Shown: in pieces, positions 57,698 to 64,000 of the stretch | Position numbering within the stretch: position 1 is the first letter of the stretch | Layout: every line of letters begins with the position of its first letter | Assembly: GCF_019468465.1 (NCBI RefSeq) | Contig: NZ_CP080519.1 | Span: 3,983,001 to 4,047,000 of the forward strand | Source of the DNA: Amycolatopsis sp. DSM 110486 | GTDB taxonomy: Bacteria > Actinomycetota > Actinomycetes > Mycobacteriales > Pseudonocardiaceae | DNA length: 64,000 nucleotides | Reading direction: 5' to 3' | Position numbers and translations under genes: made by a program | Notes under the pieces: generated by a model | Seen by the model: only the letters and a program-made list of their open reading frames with translations | Told to the model about the DNA's origin: nothing | Databases searched by the model: none

Positions 57698-59407
57698 GTG
57701 GTGACGGGGACACGCGCGCAGCACAGCTGGCAGGTGGCGGGCGTGACGACCGTCAAGGCGATCACCTGGGTGACCAGGCTCGCCGGCCTGCTGACACTAC
57801 TTTCCGTGGTGGTTCCCTCCGGCCGTAACCTGCGTGGTCACCTGGCCGAGTGGCTGGAGCTGCCGCCGGGGGCGACCGTCGCGGCGGCGACCGTGGCCGT
57901 GGTCACGGGCGTGTTGCTGATCATGCTCGCGGCGGGACTGCGGCGGCGCAAGCGCCGGGCGTGGCAGCTCGCGGTCGGCTTCGCGGTGTTGTTGACCTTG
58001 TCACACTTGGGGCTGCGGCACGTGTTCGGCGCGGGCGTGGTGTCGGTGGTGCTGCTGGTCGGGCTGATCGTGAACCGCCGCTACTTCGTCGCGGAGCCGG
58101 ACCCGACCACGGGCCGCTGGCGCGCGGTGCGGGTGTTCCTGCAGCTGGTGCTGGCGGGGTTCGTGATCAACGTGGTGCTGCTTTCGGTGGCGTCCGGGCG
58201 GATGCTCGAGCCGCTGAGCTTCCCCGGCCGGCTTTCACAGTCCGGGCTGGCGCTGGTGGGCGTGAGCGGTCCCGCCGTGTTCCACGGCGCGTGGCTGGAG
58301 GACCTGTCGGCGGCGATCGGGCTGCTGTTCAGCATCGCGGCGGTGCTCGTGTCCGCGTACTTCCTGCTGCGTTCGGCGGAGCCCGCGCCGGAGCTGTCGG
58401 ACGACGAGCTGGCGCGCCTGCAGGCCCTGCTGGCCGAGCACGGCGACCGCGACTCGCTGGGCTACTTCGCGCTGCGGCGTGACAAGTTCGCGGTGTTCTC
58501 GAAGACGGGCAAGGCGGCTGTGACGTACCGCGTGATCGCCGGCGTTGCGCTGACGTCGGCCGATCCGCTGGGCGACCACGAGGCGTGGCCCGGCGCGATC
58601 GAGGAGTACCTGGAGATCTGCAAGCGCAACGCGTGGGTGCCGGCGGCGATGGGCGCGTCGGAGCTCGGGGCGACGGTGTGGGCGCGCTTCGGGCTGGAGG
58701 TGCTGGAGATCGGCGACGAGGCCATCGTCGACACGGCCGGCTTCACGCTGGAGGGCCGTATCATGCGCGGTGTCCGCCAGGCGGCTTCGCGGACGCGCCG
58801 GGCGGGGTACAAGGTGCTGGTGCGGCGGGCGGAGGACCTGCGGCCGGGGGAGCTGGACGAGCTGGTGCTGTTGGCCGCTGCGTGGCGGGGCACCGAGACG
58901 GAACGCGGCTTCTCGATGGCCCTGGGTCGCATGGGCGACCCCGGCGCGGTGATCGTGACGGCCGAACAGGGCGGACGCGTACGCGGCGTTCTGCAGTTCG
59001 TGCCGTGGGGTGCGCGGGGCCTGTCGCTCGACGTGATGCGGCGGGACCGTTCGGCCGACAACGGCGTGAACGAGCTGATGATCTCGGAGTTGCTGGTCTA
59101 TTCGCACGAGCACGACATCGACCACGTCTCTCTGAACTTCGCCGCGTTCCGGTCATTGATGGAACAGGGGCAACGCATCGGCGCGGGTCCTGTGGCGCGT
59201 ATCTCGGCAAAGGTCCTGCACTTCTTCTCTCGCTGGATCCAGATCGAGAGCCTGTACCGCTTCAACGCCAAGTTCCAGCCGCGGTGGGTCCCGCGGTACC
59301 TCGTGTACCCCGGCGTGCGCGAACTCCCGCGCGTCGGCGTGGCCACCTTCGAAGCCGAGGGCCTCGGCGGCCGTTCCCCCTGGTTGCGGCGCCTGCTGCA
59401 ACGCTGA
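57698..59407 (+). CDS. MprF/LysX-like membrane protein with LPG-synthase C-domain
   Basis: A protein of about 569 residues. About six or seven membrane segments fill the first 240 residues. The C-terminal DUF2156/LPG_synthase_C domain has RDSLGYFALRRDKFAVFSKTGKAAVTYRV, ADPLGDHEAW, LEGRIMRGVRQAASRTRRAGY and FSMALGRMGDPG. This matches the aminoacyl-phosphatidylglycerol synthase half of MprF and the N-terminal half of mycobacterial LysX. Such enzymes can add Lys or another amino acid to membrane lipid, lowering negative charge. The start is GTG at 57698 or 57743. No lysyl-tRNA synthetase domain is fused. Confidence 0.82.
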   Translation: MVTGTRAQHSWQVAGVTTVKAITWVTRLAGLLTLLSVVVPSGRNLRGHLAEWLELPPGATVAAATVAVVTGVLLIMLAAGLRRRKRRAWQLAVGFAVLLTLSHLGLRHVFGAGVVSVVLLVGLIVNRRYFVAEPDPTTGRWRAVRVFLQLVLAGFVINVVLLSVASGRMLEPLSFPGRLSQSGLALVGVSGPAVFHGAWLEDLSAAIGLLFSIAAVLVSAYFLLRSAEPAPELSDDELARLQALLAEHGDRDSLGYFALRRDKFAVFSKTGKAAVTYRVIAGVALTSADPLGDHEAWPGAIEEYLEICKRNAWVPAAMGASELGATVWARFGLEVLEIGDEAIVDTAGFTLEGRIMRGVRQAASRTRRAGYKVLVRRAEDLRPGELDELVLLAAAWRGTETERGFSMALGRMGDPGAVIVTAEQGGRVRGVLQFVPWGARGLSLDVMRRDRSADNGVNELMISELLVYSHEHDIDHVSLNFAAFRSLMEQGQRIGAGPVARISAKVLHFFSRWIQIESLYRFNAKFQPRWVPRYLVYPGVRELPRVGVATFEAEGLGGRSPWLRRLLQR

Positions 59408-59483
59408 TCTTCACTTTCGGGGGGTGCCTTCGCGGGGTAATGGGGGGTGTGTAAGCTATCTGGGCAGTGGTCGACAAGGCCCA

Positions 59484-59573
59484 GGAGGCTTCGCCTAGTC
59501 TGGTCTATGGCGCCGCACTGCTAATGCGGTTGGGGGTAACCCCCCCTCCCGGGTTCAAATCCCGGAGCCTCCG
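59484..59573 (+). tRNA. tRNA-Ser(GCU)
   Basis: The acceptor strands GGAGGCT (59484-59490) and AGCCTCC (59566-59572) pair, with discriminator G at 59573. The anticodon stem CCGCA/TGCGG holds the loop CTGCTAA, giving anticodon GCT. A long variable arm marks a serine tRNA. CCA is not encoded. Confidence 0.96.
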
Positions 59574-59615
59574 CTGGTGCCTGTTTCGGCAGGTGCTAGA
59601 TTAACAACTGAACAA

Positions 59616-59689
59616 GCGCCCGTAGCTCAGCTGGATAGAGCATCTGACTACGGATCAGAAGGTCAGGGGTTCGAATCCCTTCGGGCGCA
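59616..59689 (+). tRNA. tRNA-Arg(ACG)
   Basis: The acceptor strands GCGCCCG (59616-59622) and CGGGCGC (59682-59688) pair, with discriminator A. The anticodon stem TCTGA/TCAGA holds loop CTACGGA, anticodon ACG. The T-arm is GGGGTTCGAATCCCT. It lies 42 bases after tRNA-Ser(GCU) and is probably cotranscribed with it. Confidence 0.96.
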
Positions 59690-59712
59690 CGTCTGGTTGA
59701 GACAGCAGTACC

Positions 59713-59742
59713 AAGAAGCCCGCCGGAGACGGCGGGCTTCTT
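59713..59742 (+). terminator. Terminator after the tRNA pair
   Basis: Exact 12-base arms AAGAAGCCCGCC (59713-59724) and GGCGGGCTTCTT (59731-59742) flank a GGAGAC loop. Confidence 0.85.
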
Positions 59743-59800
59743 GCTGTCCGGGCTTTGTTCAGTAGCCAGGGCCGGTTCGCTCAGGGGGACCCCGCGCACG

Positions 59801-59842
59801 GAGCAGACCCCGCCCGGGGCCGTGTCCAGGCGGGGTCTGCTC
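59801..59842. terminator. Second hairpin, between tRNA and acetate-channel genes
   Basis: Exact 14-base arms GAGCAGACCCCGCC (59801-59814) and GGCGGGGTCTGCTC (59829-59842) flank a 14-base loop. It probably ends the minus-strand transport gene transcript; the preceding gap 59743-59800 holds nothing else I can name. Confidence 0.7.
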
Positions 59843-59901
59843 GGGGTGGTCCGTCGACCACCGCGGGTGGGCGGCGAAGAGTCACGCCCGCCCGGGGTCA
59901 C

Positions 59902-60522
59902 TCAGGTCAGCACCGGGCGGCCCAGCGGCAGTCCCTTGCCGCCCGTCGCGGCGGACATCGCGCCGAGGTACAGGTAGACGCCGACCGCGGCGAAGACGAA
60001 GCAGACGTAACCGCCGGCGGTGGAGGCGCCCGGGGCGTCGCCCACCGTGCCGTAGAGCACGAGGGCCACGGCGAGGTCGATCAGCACGAACAGCACGGTG
60101 AACATGGCAGGCAGCCGCAGCGTGCCGAGGGTCAGCAGGACGATCGTGATCAGCCAGGCGATCAGGAAGATGCCCTGCGTGGCGATGGCCGCGTCCGAGG
60201 TGATGCCGAACCAGTTGTGGGTCAGGCCGAGCACCAGCGCCGAGTAGCTCCACCAGAACCCGGCGAAGATGCCGAACACCGAGGCGACGGCGTTCTGGCC
60301 CAGCGACAGCGCCCACACCGCGGCGACGAACTGGCCAAGGCCCGTCGCGGGCAGGATGATGGCGATCGAGGCGCCGACGGCACTGGCCGGGACGTACCCG
60401 GTCAGAACCAGGCCGAGCGCGATCGTGCCGACGATGAAGGTGGGCAGCCCGATCATGCCGGGGTCGCCCACGGGTGCGGTTTGGGCAGGGGCTTCGACTT
60501 CGGTGGCAACATCAGTGGACAT
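59902..60522 (-). CDS. SatP/YaaH-type acetate-succinate channel
   Basis: A 206-residue membrane protein of the GPR1/FUN34/YaaH family with six membrane segments. It opens GDPGMIGLPTFIVGTIALGLVLTGYVP, the family-typical N-terminus. Later FGIFAGFWWSYSALVLGL and AIATQGIFLIAWLITIVLL are also typical. Members move acetate, succinate or ammonia. It has its own ATG with a GAGGAG box. It lies beside a tandem-repeat region and near C1 metabolism genes. Confidence 0.88.
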   Translation of the reverse strand: MSTDVATEVEAPAQTAPVGDPGMIGLPTFIVGTIALGLVLTGYVPASAVGASIAIILPATGLGQFVAAVWALSLGQNAVASVFGIFAGFWWSYSALVLGLTHNWFGITSDAAIATQGIFLIAWLITIVLLTLGTLRLPAMFTVLFVLIDLAVALVLYGTVGDAPGASTAGGYVCFVFAAVGVYLYLGAMSAATGGKGLPLGRPVLT

Positions 60523-60602
60523 CGTGTACTCCTCGTTGAGCTGCGAATGATCCTCGAGTGCGGTCAGGCTGGGCGGTGGTCCGAGATCGGCCGGACGGGG
60601 TT

Positions 60603-60933
60603 ACGCGGTGGCACCGCCCGCTTTCCGAGCCGAGCTGGTCACCGGCTCCGGGCTGAAGCGGCGGACCTGTCGGCGATCGGGCCGATGGAGAGACGCGGTG
60701 GGACCACCCGCTTTCTCCGCCTAGCTGGTCACCGGCTCCGAGCTGAAGCGGCGGACCAGCCGGAGTGAGAGACGCGGTGGCGCCACCCGCTTTCCGTCCG
60801 AGCCGGGTCAGTGGCTCCGGGCCGAAGCGGCGGACTCGTCGGTGATCGGCCGGACGCGGAGACGCGGTGGCACAACCCGCTTTCCACACCGAGCCGGGTC
60901 ACCGGCGCCAGGGCGAAGCGGCGGACCCGGCGG
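60603..60933. repeat. Four tandem units of about 80-90 bp
   Basis: ACGCGGTGG anchors begin at 60603, 60693, 60772 and 60862, giving steps of 90, 79 and 90 bp. Each unit also holds CACCCGCTTTCC or a close variant, a GAGC-TGGTCACCGGCTCCG-type block and GAAGCGGCGGAC. The frames through it are low complexity, so I treat 60523-61008 as noncoding. It lies upstream of the acetate channel gene and downstream of the hypothetical gene at 61009. Confidence 0.85.
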
Positions 60934-61008
60934 ATCGAACTGCGCCGTGACGACCGCCTGCGACTGAGCGGGCCGCGCCGGGTGATCTCCCGATGGGGGA
61001 GAACCGCT

Positions 61009-61302
61009 TCACTGGGTTCTGGGCCACATTCCTGACAGCTCGGGGTGGTCGTCGTCGATCAGGCGGTGCGCCAAGGCGATCGCCTCTTTGGGATCGATCT
61101 GGTCGAAGTCGGGATGCCCCTTGGCGATTCCCTCGAAGACGGCGGCCAGCTCGGTCGCCGCGGTCGGGGACAGGCTGGTGTCCTGGCTGCACTGCACGTA
61201 GCGCAGCCGCAGCACCCCCGCGGCCTGCATCAGCAAGGCGCAGTACGTATTGTGCGCGGCTGGTGCCCGATCGGATCGAGCACCTGACTGTTTGCCTTTC
61301 AC
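61009..61302 (-). CDS. Small unknown protein in operon with hexulose-phosphate synthase
   Basis: A 97-residue protein. GGGAG five bases before the GTG at 61302 supports translation. It reads SGARSDRAP, then LLMQAAGVLRLRYVQCSQDTSLSPTAATELAAVFEGIAKGHPDFDQIDPKEAIALAHRLIDDDHPEL. I do not recognise the family. It starts 40 bp after the hxlA stop on the same strand, so the two are probably one transcript. The usual hxlB isomerase is not there. Confidence 0.6.
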   Translation of the reverse strand: MKGKQSGARSDRAPAAHNTYCALLMQAAGVLRLRYVQCSQDTSLSPTAATELAAVFEGIAKGHPDFDQIDPKEAIALAHRLIDDDHPELSGMWPRTQ

Positions 61303-61342
61303 GCGGACTCCCTTCTCTCGTCAAGTCTCCCGACGCGGCCGG

Positions 61343-61972
61343 TCAGGCGGTGGCGCGCTTTTTGAGTTCCTTCGCTGCGGCACCCGGGTCGGCAGCGTTG
61401 TAGATCGCACCCCCCGCAACAGCGACCGTGGCACCGGCGTCCCGCACAGCGCCGATGGTCTCGATCTTGATGCCGCCGGCGATGGAGAACGGGACACCGG
61501 CGAGGCGGCCGTCTTCCAGCAGGGTGTCGATCGTGTAACCGGGGCGGGCCTGCTCGTCCAGACCGGCGTGGATCTCCACAAAGGACACACCCAGCTTTGA
61601 GACCTCCCGGATCCGCGCGACCCGGCCCTCCACCACCGTGATCATGTCCGCCACGACCTGCTTGCCGTACTTACGACCCGCCGCCACCGCACCGCGCACA
61701 GTGTCGTCATCAGCCGCACCCATCACCGTCACCAGGTCCGCGCCCGCCTCGAACGCCAGCGCCGCTTCCAGCTCACCCGCATCCGCGGTCTTCAAATCCA
61801 CGAACACCAGCTTGTCCGGATGAGCCGCCTTGATCGCACTCACCGCCGCGATCCCCGCCGACTTCACCAACGGCGTCCCCAACTCCAAAATGTCCACATG
61901 CTCAGCCACCTGATTCGCCAACGTCAACGCCGCCGGCAGATCCAACACATCCAACGCCACCTGCAACCGCAC
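61343..61972 (-). CDS. hxlA: 3-hexulose-6-phosphate synthase
   Basis: A 209-residue TIM-barrel enzyme of the HPS/KGPDC group. It has LQVALDVLDLPAALTLANQVAEHVDILELGTPLVK, FVDLKTADAGELEA, EAGADLVTVMGAADDDTVRGAV, VEIHAGLDEQA and SIAGGIKIETIGAVRDAGATVAVAGGAIY. The DLKTADAGELEA block matches hexulose-phosphate synthase, which fixes formaldehyde onto ribulose 5-phosphate in the RuMP pathway. AGGAG six bases before the GTG at 61972 fixes the start. No hxlB isomerase is in the window. With PQQ genes upstream it suggests methanol oxidation. Confidence 0.9.
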   Translation of the reverse strand: MRLQVALDVLDLPAALTLANQVAEHVDILELGTPLVKSAGIAAVSAIKAAHPDKLVFVDLKTADAGELEAALAFEAGADLVTVMGAADDDTVRGAVAAGRKYGKQVVADMITVVEGRVARIREVSKLGVSFVEIHAGLDEQARPGYTIDTLLEDGRLAGVPFSIAGGIKIETIGAVRDAGATVAVAGGAIYNAADPGAAAKELKKRATA

Positions 61973-62498
61973 AACGATCTCCTCACAACCCACCGACGGC
62001 GAACCCGCCGACCAACCAACCGATAGCCCCCACAACAATCCTCACCCGCCCGAAAACCGGCAACACTCCACCACATGCAAAAACACAATCCCCCAATGCG
62101 CACAACAAATACCCACCCATCGACCGGTCGAGCCGCGTCGCCGGCCGTGGCCCGAGGCGGCCGTCATCGACCTCGGGCCTCGGCTTCGTGCTGTGCGATC
62201 GCCTGCCCGATCATCGAACAACAGCAGGTCACAGGCTGTTTTTGGCGGGTTGCTCGGCACTGGCCGCACCGCCGTGGACGCGGCAGTCCGCTCGTGGTGG
62301 CGCGGCGGCCGTTCGTCCATGATTCGGTGCCGGTCGTTCGCGATTGGTTGCCAGGCCAGGCGAGGGCGAAGAAGCTGGGAAAAGACAAGCCGAGTTCAGG
62401 GCGACGTTACCAGAAAGCCGCCCTGGTCGAACCCTTGACGGGCAACGGTGCCTGAGTTTATCCGGCCGTTGTCGGGGTCGAATGTGAGGGAGGACGCC
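61973..62498. promoter_or_regulatory. Divergent hxlA/PQQ intergenic region
   Basis: I see no convincing gene in these 526 bases. The A/C-rich stretch 61990-62110 is unusual for the window and lies just upstream of the hxlA start. The right part ends in GGGAGG for the small PqqA-like frame. The promoters of both operons should be here, but no operator is certain. Confidence 0.45.
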
Positions 62499-62567
62499 AT
62501 GAGGTGGCAAACGCCTTATTTCGCGCTGCTCGACGCGTGCTCCGACGCCGGCCCGCGCCGGTATTGA
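62499..62567 (+). CDS. pqqA: Short peptide in PqqA position, non-canonical core
   Basis: A 22-codon frame with GGGAGG five bases before its ATG lies directly before pqqB. It begins MRWQTPYF, matching the Trp-x-x-Pro-x-Phe opening of PqqA precursors, and ends DAGPRRY. PqqA supplies the Glu and Tyr, spaced Glu-x3-Tyr, which PqqE/PqqD/PqqB/PqqC turn into PQQ. Here no Glu is present; an Asp lies where Glu is expected (F+8), and the Tyr is at F+14 instead of F+12. It is either a divergent PqqA or a look-alike, with the true precursor elsewhere. Confidence 0.5.
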   Translation: MRWQTPYFALLDACSDAGPRRY

Positions 62568-62584
62568 CGGATTGTTTTCGTACT

Positions 62585-63487
62585 GTGTTCATACATTGCC
62601 TCGGAGCCGCGGCTGGTGGCGGTTATCCGCAGTGGAATTGCGCTTGTGCCGGCTGCCGCAAGGCCCGGGCCAAGCCTGAAGGCGCGACGACACACGCCGG
62701 GATCGCGGTTTCCGGAGACGGCGAACAGTGGGTCCTTCTGAACGCGACCCCGGACGTCCACCACCAGATCGCGGCGGATCCCTCGTTGCACCCCGGCCCG
62801 GAGGTCAGGAAGACGCCGGTTGCCGGTGTGTTGCTGACCGACGCGGAGTTCGACCACACGATCGGTCTGCTGATGCTGCGCGAAGGGTCTTCGCTGACGG
62901 TGTACGGGACATACCCCGTGCTGGAGGCACTGACCTTGTGGTTCCCGATCCGCGAACTGCTCAGCGACTACGCGGACTTCACCTGGTCCCAGGTCGAGGT
63001 CGGCAAGCCGCTGGACCTGGACGATCGAGTGCGCGTGACCCCGTTCCTGACCGGTTCCAAGGCGCCGCGCTACATCGGGGAGTCCCGGCTTCGCGGCCCG
63101 TCGTCGGAGTGGGAGGTGGGCTACCGCCTGGAAGACAAGGTGACCGGCGGGATCGCGGTGTACGCGCCGACACTGCCGAAGTGGGACGACAAGTTCTCCG
63201 AGCAGGTGGCGTCGGCCGACTGCGTCTTCGTGGACGGCACGTTCTGGACGGACGACGAAATGGCCGGCCAGGGTGCGGGAAGCCGGACCGGGCGCTCCAT
63301 GGGCCACATGCCCGTCAGCGGTGACGACGGTTCGGCCCGCGCGCTGGCCGCACTGCCCGCGAAGCGAAAGATCTACACGCACATCAACAACACGAACCCG
63401 ATTCTCGACGAAGAGTCCCCGGAACGGCGTTGGGTGACGGACTTGGGCATCGAGATCGGCCGAGCCGGCTTGGAGGTGGAAGTATGA
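62585..63487 (+). CDS. pqqB: PqqB, PQQ biosynthesis
   Basis: A 300-residue metallo-beta-lactamase-fold protein matching PqqB. It starts VFIHCLGAAAGGGYPQWNCACAGCRKAR at the GTG at 62585, the family N-terminus. It also has LLNATPDVHHQI, LTDAEFDHTIGLLMLREG and the late GHMPVSGDDG and THINNTNPIL blocks. PqqB is thought to hydroxylate or process the Glu-Tyr intermediate of PQQ synthesis. It lies 17 bp after the small PqqA-like frame, and its stop overlaps pqqC by four bases (ATGA). Confidence 0.93.
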   Translation: MFIHCLGAAAGGGYPQWNCACAGCRKARAKPEGATTHAGIAVSGDGEQWVLLNATPDVHHQIAADPSLHPGPEVRKTPVAGVLLTDAEFDHTIGLLMLREGSSLTVYGTYPVLEALTLWFPIRELLSDYADFTWSQVEVGKPLDLDDRVRVTPFLTGSKAPRYIGESRLRGPSSEWEVGYRLEDKVTGGIAVYAPTLPKWDDKFSEQVASADCVFVDGTFWTDDEMAGQGAGSRTGRSMGHMPVSGDDGSARALAALPAKRKIYTHINNTNPILDEESPERRWVTDLGIEIGRAGLEVEV

Positions 63488-64000
63488 ACCCGTGGTCTGC
63501 CGAGGAGTTCGAGGCGCACCTGCGGTCCATCGGAGAAAAGCGGTACCACCATCTGCACCCGTTCAACGAGCGGATGCACTCGGGCACGCTGACCGAGGAG
63601 GAGTTCCGGGGTTGGGTGCGGAATCGCTTCTACTACCAGATGAACCTGCCCAAGAAGGACGCGTTCATCCTGACCAAGCTCCCCGGCCGGGAGGATCGGC
63701 GCCAGTGGATCCAGCGCATCATCGACCATGACGGGCGAACGGGCGCAGAGGGCGGTCTCGAGAAGTGGATTCGCCTCGGCGCGGCTGTCGGCCTGAGCCG
63801 CGAAGCGTTGTTCGACACCGACACGGTGCTTCCCGGAGTGCGGTTCGCCGTCGACGCCTATGTGGACTTCTGCCGTCAGAAGCCGTGGCTGGAGGCCGTG
63901 GCGTCGGCGCTGACCGAACTGTTCGCGCCGGATCTGCTCAGCCGGCGGATCACCGACGTGCAGCACCATTACCCGTGGATCGCTTCGGAAGGCCTTGAGT
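63484..64000 (+). CDS. pqqC: PqqC, pyrroloquinoline-quinone synthase (cut by window end)
   Basis: The first 172 codons of pqqC run off the window. The protein shows RYHHLHPFNERMHSGTLTEEEFRGWVRNRFYYQMNLPKKDAF, then RRQWIQRIIDHDG, GGLEKWIRLGAAVGL, VLPGVRFAVDAYVDFCRQKPW and ALTELFAPDLLSRRITD, ending HYPWIASEGLE. PqqC performs the final ring closure and oxidation using molecular oxygen. A pqqD/pqqE pair should follow beyond 64000. Confidence 0.95.
   Translation, partial: MNPWSAEEFEAHLRSIGEKRYHHLHPFNERMHSGTLTEEEFRGWVRNRFYYQMNLPKKDAFILTKLPGREDRRQWIQRIIDHDGRTGAEGGLEKWIRLGAAVGLSREALFDTDTVLPGVRFAVDAYVDFCRQKPWLEAVASALTELFAPDLLSRRITDVQHHYPWIASEGLE

Noticed and set aside
57698..59407. LysX lysyl-tRNA synthetase fusion
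   Set aside because: Only the membrane and LPG-synthase domains are present. The C-terminal lysyl-tRNA synthetase domain of LysX is absent.
62075..62455. Gene in the hxlA/PQQ gap
   Set aside because: Overlapping frames on both strands are all low in hydrophobic core residues and lack ribosome sites.

Overview
The window is high-GC DNA with dense short intergenic gaps, GTG as well as ATG starts, and GGAGG-type ribosome binding sites. It carries ESX/type VII accessory genes (EspG, PPE-like and DUF3558 proteins), an arabinogalactan-type galactan exporter with a GlfT1-like transferase, the bacterial proteasome activator Bpa, and an SsgA-like protein. Together these point to a mycolata-related actinomycete of the Pseudonocardiaceae. 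Amycolatopsis is the best guess; that is inference from gene content.

Layout. 0-3.4 kb: a ribbon-helix-helix regulator, a small unknown gene and an EspG / PE-like / PPE-like trio closed by a perfect hairpin. 3.4-6.1 kb (minus): GlfT1-like galactofuranosyltransferase, Wzt and Wzm, resembling M. tuberculosis Rv3781-Rv3783. 6.2-13.2 kb: a full pseudaminic-acid-type nonulosonate pathway (PseB, C, H, G, I, F) with a GT29 sialyltransferase-like protein, a coiled-coil protein and a DUF4345 membrane protein. This cassette lies between the galactan exporter and homologues of Rv3780 (bpa), Rv3778c and Rv3777 (15.7-18.6 kb). It is the most striking system in the window. A tandem array of about 31 bp period (19 copies) lies next to bpa.

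18.6-34.8 kb: secreted peptidases (M28, zinc metallopeptidase, trypsin-like, G1 glutamic), a MarR gene whose stop codon is the anticodon of tRNA-Ser(UGA), a CitA/CitB-type two-component system, and a divergent nitrate/sulfonate-type ABC importer. 34.8-45.5 kb: two copies of a dispersed noncoding element, one beside a macrodomain gene and one cutting a P-loop gene, with a large LuxR (LAL) regulator, a streptogrisin-like protease, SsgA-like, Lrp, FabH, a membrane adenylate cyclase and an FBP-domain protein.

45.5-53.8 kb: FadR regulator, VOC protein, an SDR/TetR divergent pair with two matching palindromic operators, a second ESX accessory operon (EspG, PPE-like, DUF3558, PE-like), a frameshifted DUF3558 paralogue and a decapitated DUF5753 regulator. 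53.8-59.4 kb: HisC-like aminotransferase, dienelactone-hydrolase-like protein, acetoacetyl-CoA synthetase and an MprF-like membrane protein. 59.5-64 kb: tRNA-Ser(GCU), tRNA-Arg(ACG), a SatP-type acetate channel, an 80-90 bp tandem repeat, 3-hexulose-6-phosphate synthase, and the start of a PQQ operon (PqqA-like peptide, pqqB, pqqC cut by the window end). Hexulose-phosphate synthase beside PQQ genes suggests a C1 (methanol/formaldehyde) oxidation region that continues past the window.
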